This document shows, in pieces, positions 32,782-33,966 of a stretch of DNA of 33,966 bases (position 1 is the stretch's first letter; each line of letters begins with the position of its first letter). The notes under the pieces are model-generated. The model saw only the letters and a program-made list of their open reading frames with translations, made no database searches and was not told the DNA's origin. The translations under genes and the position numbers were made by a program. Origin of the DNA: CALVGQ01 sp964370435 (GTDB lineage: Bacteria > Bacillota_I > Bacilli_A > Erysipelotrichales > Erysipelotrichaceae); assembly GCA_964370435.1 (NCBI GenBank), contig CAYJJG010000016.1, forward strand, positions 1 to 33,966, read 5' to 3'.

Positions 32782-33822
32782 TTACTCACTTTCACTAGGT
32801 TCTTCGTCTTGACTAGGATCACCTTCATGAGTACCGCTTGTTCCTACATTGTAACTTGCCATATTTTCTAGAGTGCTTAAATTTTCATACATAATAGAAA
32901 TATAATCCATATTTTCATTTTTTTGTGTTTCATTAATACTAGACAAATTACTTAAATTAACTCGGGTTAAATTAAGCTCTGTTTCTAGCTGATTAAATAA
33001 CACAATCATATCTTCAGTCATATTTGGCTCATAAGCAATATATTGTACGCCATCAGCGATAATTCTTTGTTTAATCACTTCTAATTGTGCATCAGTTGGT
33101 AATGTACCATATTTAGACAATATAATAGGATAAACTTGAAAGCCATACGTTCTTTGCCAATTACCAAAGCTTGCTGTCATCGAAACAAACTTAACCGTTT
33201 TATCTTCTTCTTTTAAAGTAGTAGCTAGATTTTGATAATCAGCATCTAAGCGGATTAAATCACTCTCTAATCTAAAGAAATTTTCTTCAATAGCATCAAA
33301 TTCTTCTACAAATACACTTTGTAACCACTCTTTAATTTCTCTAGCCATAGATACCATAGAAATAGGATCAGACCAAACGTATAAATCACGATTATTCGTA
33401 TCAATAGTATCCATCACTGGATTTACATAATAAGGTGTTTCTACCCAAGACTCAACATTATCTACAACAAATCGTGTGTATCTATTAAAATTATAAATAC
33501 TACTTTTTATAGATAAATCTAACGTTGGTGTAGCACTACGTATAGTAGTTCCATAAATTTCCATATATGGTTCCAAATTACCAATATGTAGAAATAATTC
33601 TGCATCTTCTAATATATAATCAACATTGTCTACAACGGTTGCCCTTTGTACAATTACATCTTCTTGAATTGATACTTTTTCAATACGATCACCCGCTAAA
33701 CGATCCAAAATATAACCAATAGGATATACCGTATATACTACTTTAGGAGTTACTATTCGACATCCTGTTAAAACTGTCATAAACAAGGTTGTTACAAGTA
33801 ACAAAATTAATCGTTTTTTCAT
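32782..33822 (-). CDS. ZnuA-like substrate-binding lipoprotein lacking metal-binding histidines
   Basis: The start is the ATG at 33822 (MKKRLILLL), with AAGGTGA eight bases upstream; a GTG four codons earlier is less likely. The 346-residue lipoprotein has lipobox VLTGC with Cys21. The fold pattern is that of cluster A-I metal-binding proteins (ZnuA/TroA): VVYTVYPIGYILDRLAGDRI, LHIGNLEPYM, VWSDPISM, TASFGNWQRTYGFQVYP and AYEPNMTEDM. In the family the equivalents of Y in DLYVW and T in TASFG are metal-binding histidines, so zinc or manganese binding is doubtful. The C-terminal end is acidic. No permease or ATPase gene adjoins it. It may have a different ligand or a structural role. Confidence 0.8.
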   Translation of the reverse strand: MKKRLILLLVTTLFMTVLTGCRIVTPKVVYTVYPIGYILDRLAGDRIEKVSIQEDVIVQRATVVDNVDYILEDAELFLHIGNLEPYMEIYGTTIRSATPTLDLSIKSSIYNFNRYTRFVVDNVESWVETPYYVNPVMDTIDTNNRDLYVWSDPISMVSMAREIKEWLQSVFVEEFDAIEENFFRLESDLIRLDADYQNLATTLKEEDKTVKFVSMTASFGNWQRTYGFQVYPIILSKYGTLPTDAQLEVIKQRIIADGVQYIAYEPNMTEDMIVLFNQLETELNLTRVNLSNLSSINETQKNENMDYISIMYENLSTLENMASYNVGTSGTHEGDPSQDEEPSESE

Positions 33823-33845
33823 CTGACCACTCACCTTCTTAAAGA

Positions 33846-33854
33846 ATTATAGCA
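33846..33854 (-). promoter_or_regulatory. Extended -10 promoter of the lipoprotein gene
   Basis: Minus strand: TGCTATAAT (33854-33846), an extended -10 box, 24 bases upstream of the ATG. No clear -35 is present, which is acceptable for extended -10 promoters. Confidence 0.6.
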
Positions 33855-33966
33855 TATTTTTTTAGTATATCTCTACTTTTTTCAACATTAATACAAAATA
33901 TTATAACCTATACTATTAATCTTATCCTTATTTAACTGGTATTACTGTTTTAATATCCGCAATAAA

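Overview
The window is AT-rich DNA from a walled, low-GC Gram-positive bacterium (Firmicutes/Bacillota). It uses the standard code: the response regulator gene ends at TGA and tryptophan is TGG. The run polA-mutM-coaE-dnaB-dnaI-pfk-pyk, near-consensus AGGAGG ribosome sites, a GlpP antiterminator, PASTA and PepSY proteins and PTS systems fit the Bacilli/Erysipelotrichia side of the phylum. I cannot name a genus. Gene density is high, and I see no rRNA, tRNA, insertion sequence, prophage or CRISPR array.

Layout. (1) 4-2181 (+): membrane-anchored protein with about ten PASTA-like repeats, possibly the C-terminal part of a longer protein cut by the window edge. (2) 2411-7674 (-): glycerol catabolism in the order glpP, glpK, G3P dehydrogenase-like flavoprotein, FAD/NAD oxidoreductase, DUF1667 protein. 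A strong hairpin-terminator sits just before the flavoprotein gene and is a natural target for GlpP. (3) 8020-10768 (+): an OmpR-type response regulator, its histidine kinase and a secreted double-PepSY protein. Matching 11-bp direct repeats precede both the regulator gene and the PepSY gene. (4) 10996-19082 (-): an envelope block with a large secreted glucosaminidase, a membrane-anchored partner, an ECF sigma factor with an RsgI/PepSY-type anti-sigma factor ending in a long aspartate heptad repeat, and a PadR/HAAS/DUF4097 operon with a clear promoter and operator. (5) 19220-24038 (-): a lactose/cellobiose-type PTS operon (PRD regulator, EIIA, EIIC, ADP-ribosylglycohydrolase, EIIB) with no ordinary phospho-glycosidase. 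(6) 24168-32719 (-): pyk, pfk, dnaI, dnaB, coaE, mutM and polA. (7) 32782-33822 (-): a ZnuA-like lipoprotein that lacks the usual metal-binding histidines.

How the parts work together. Regions 3 and 4 look like a cell-envelope sensing neighbourhood: three separate signalling units (two-component, ECF/anti-sigma, PadR) sit beside a peptidoglycan hydrolase. PepSY folds and highly acidic extracellular segments recur in the kinase, the PepSY protein and the anti-sigma factor. Regions 2, 5 and 6 are carbon metabolism, linked through the PTS: GlpK keeps the histidine that HPr phosphorylates in other Firmicutes, and the PTS regulator carries PRD, EIIB-like and EIIA-like modules. The least ordinary items are the ECF-linked RsgI-like anti-sigma factor with its Asp tail, the ADP-ribosylglycohydrolase inside a PTS operon, and the shared operator architecture of the two-component system.
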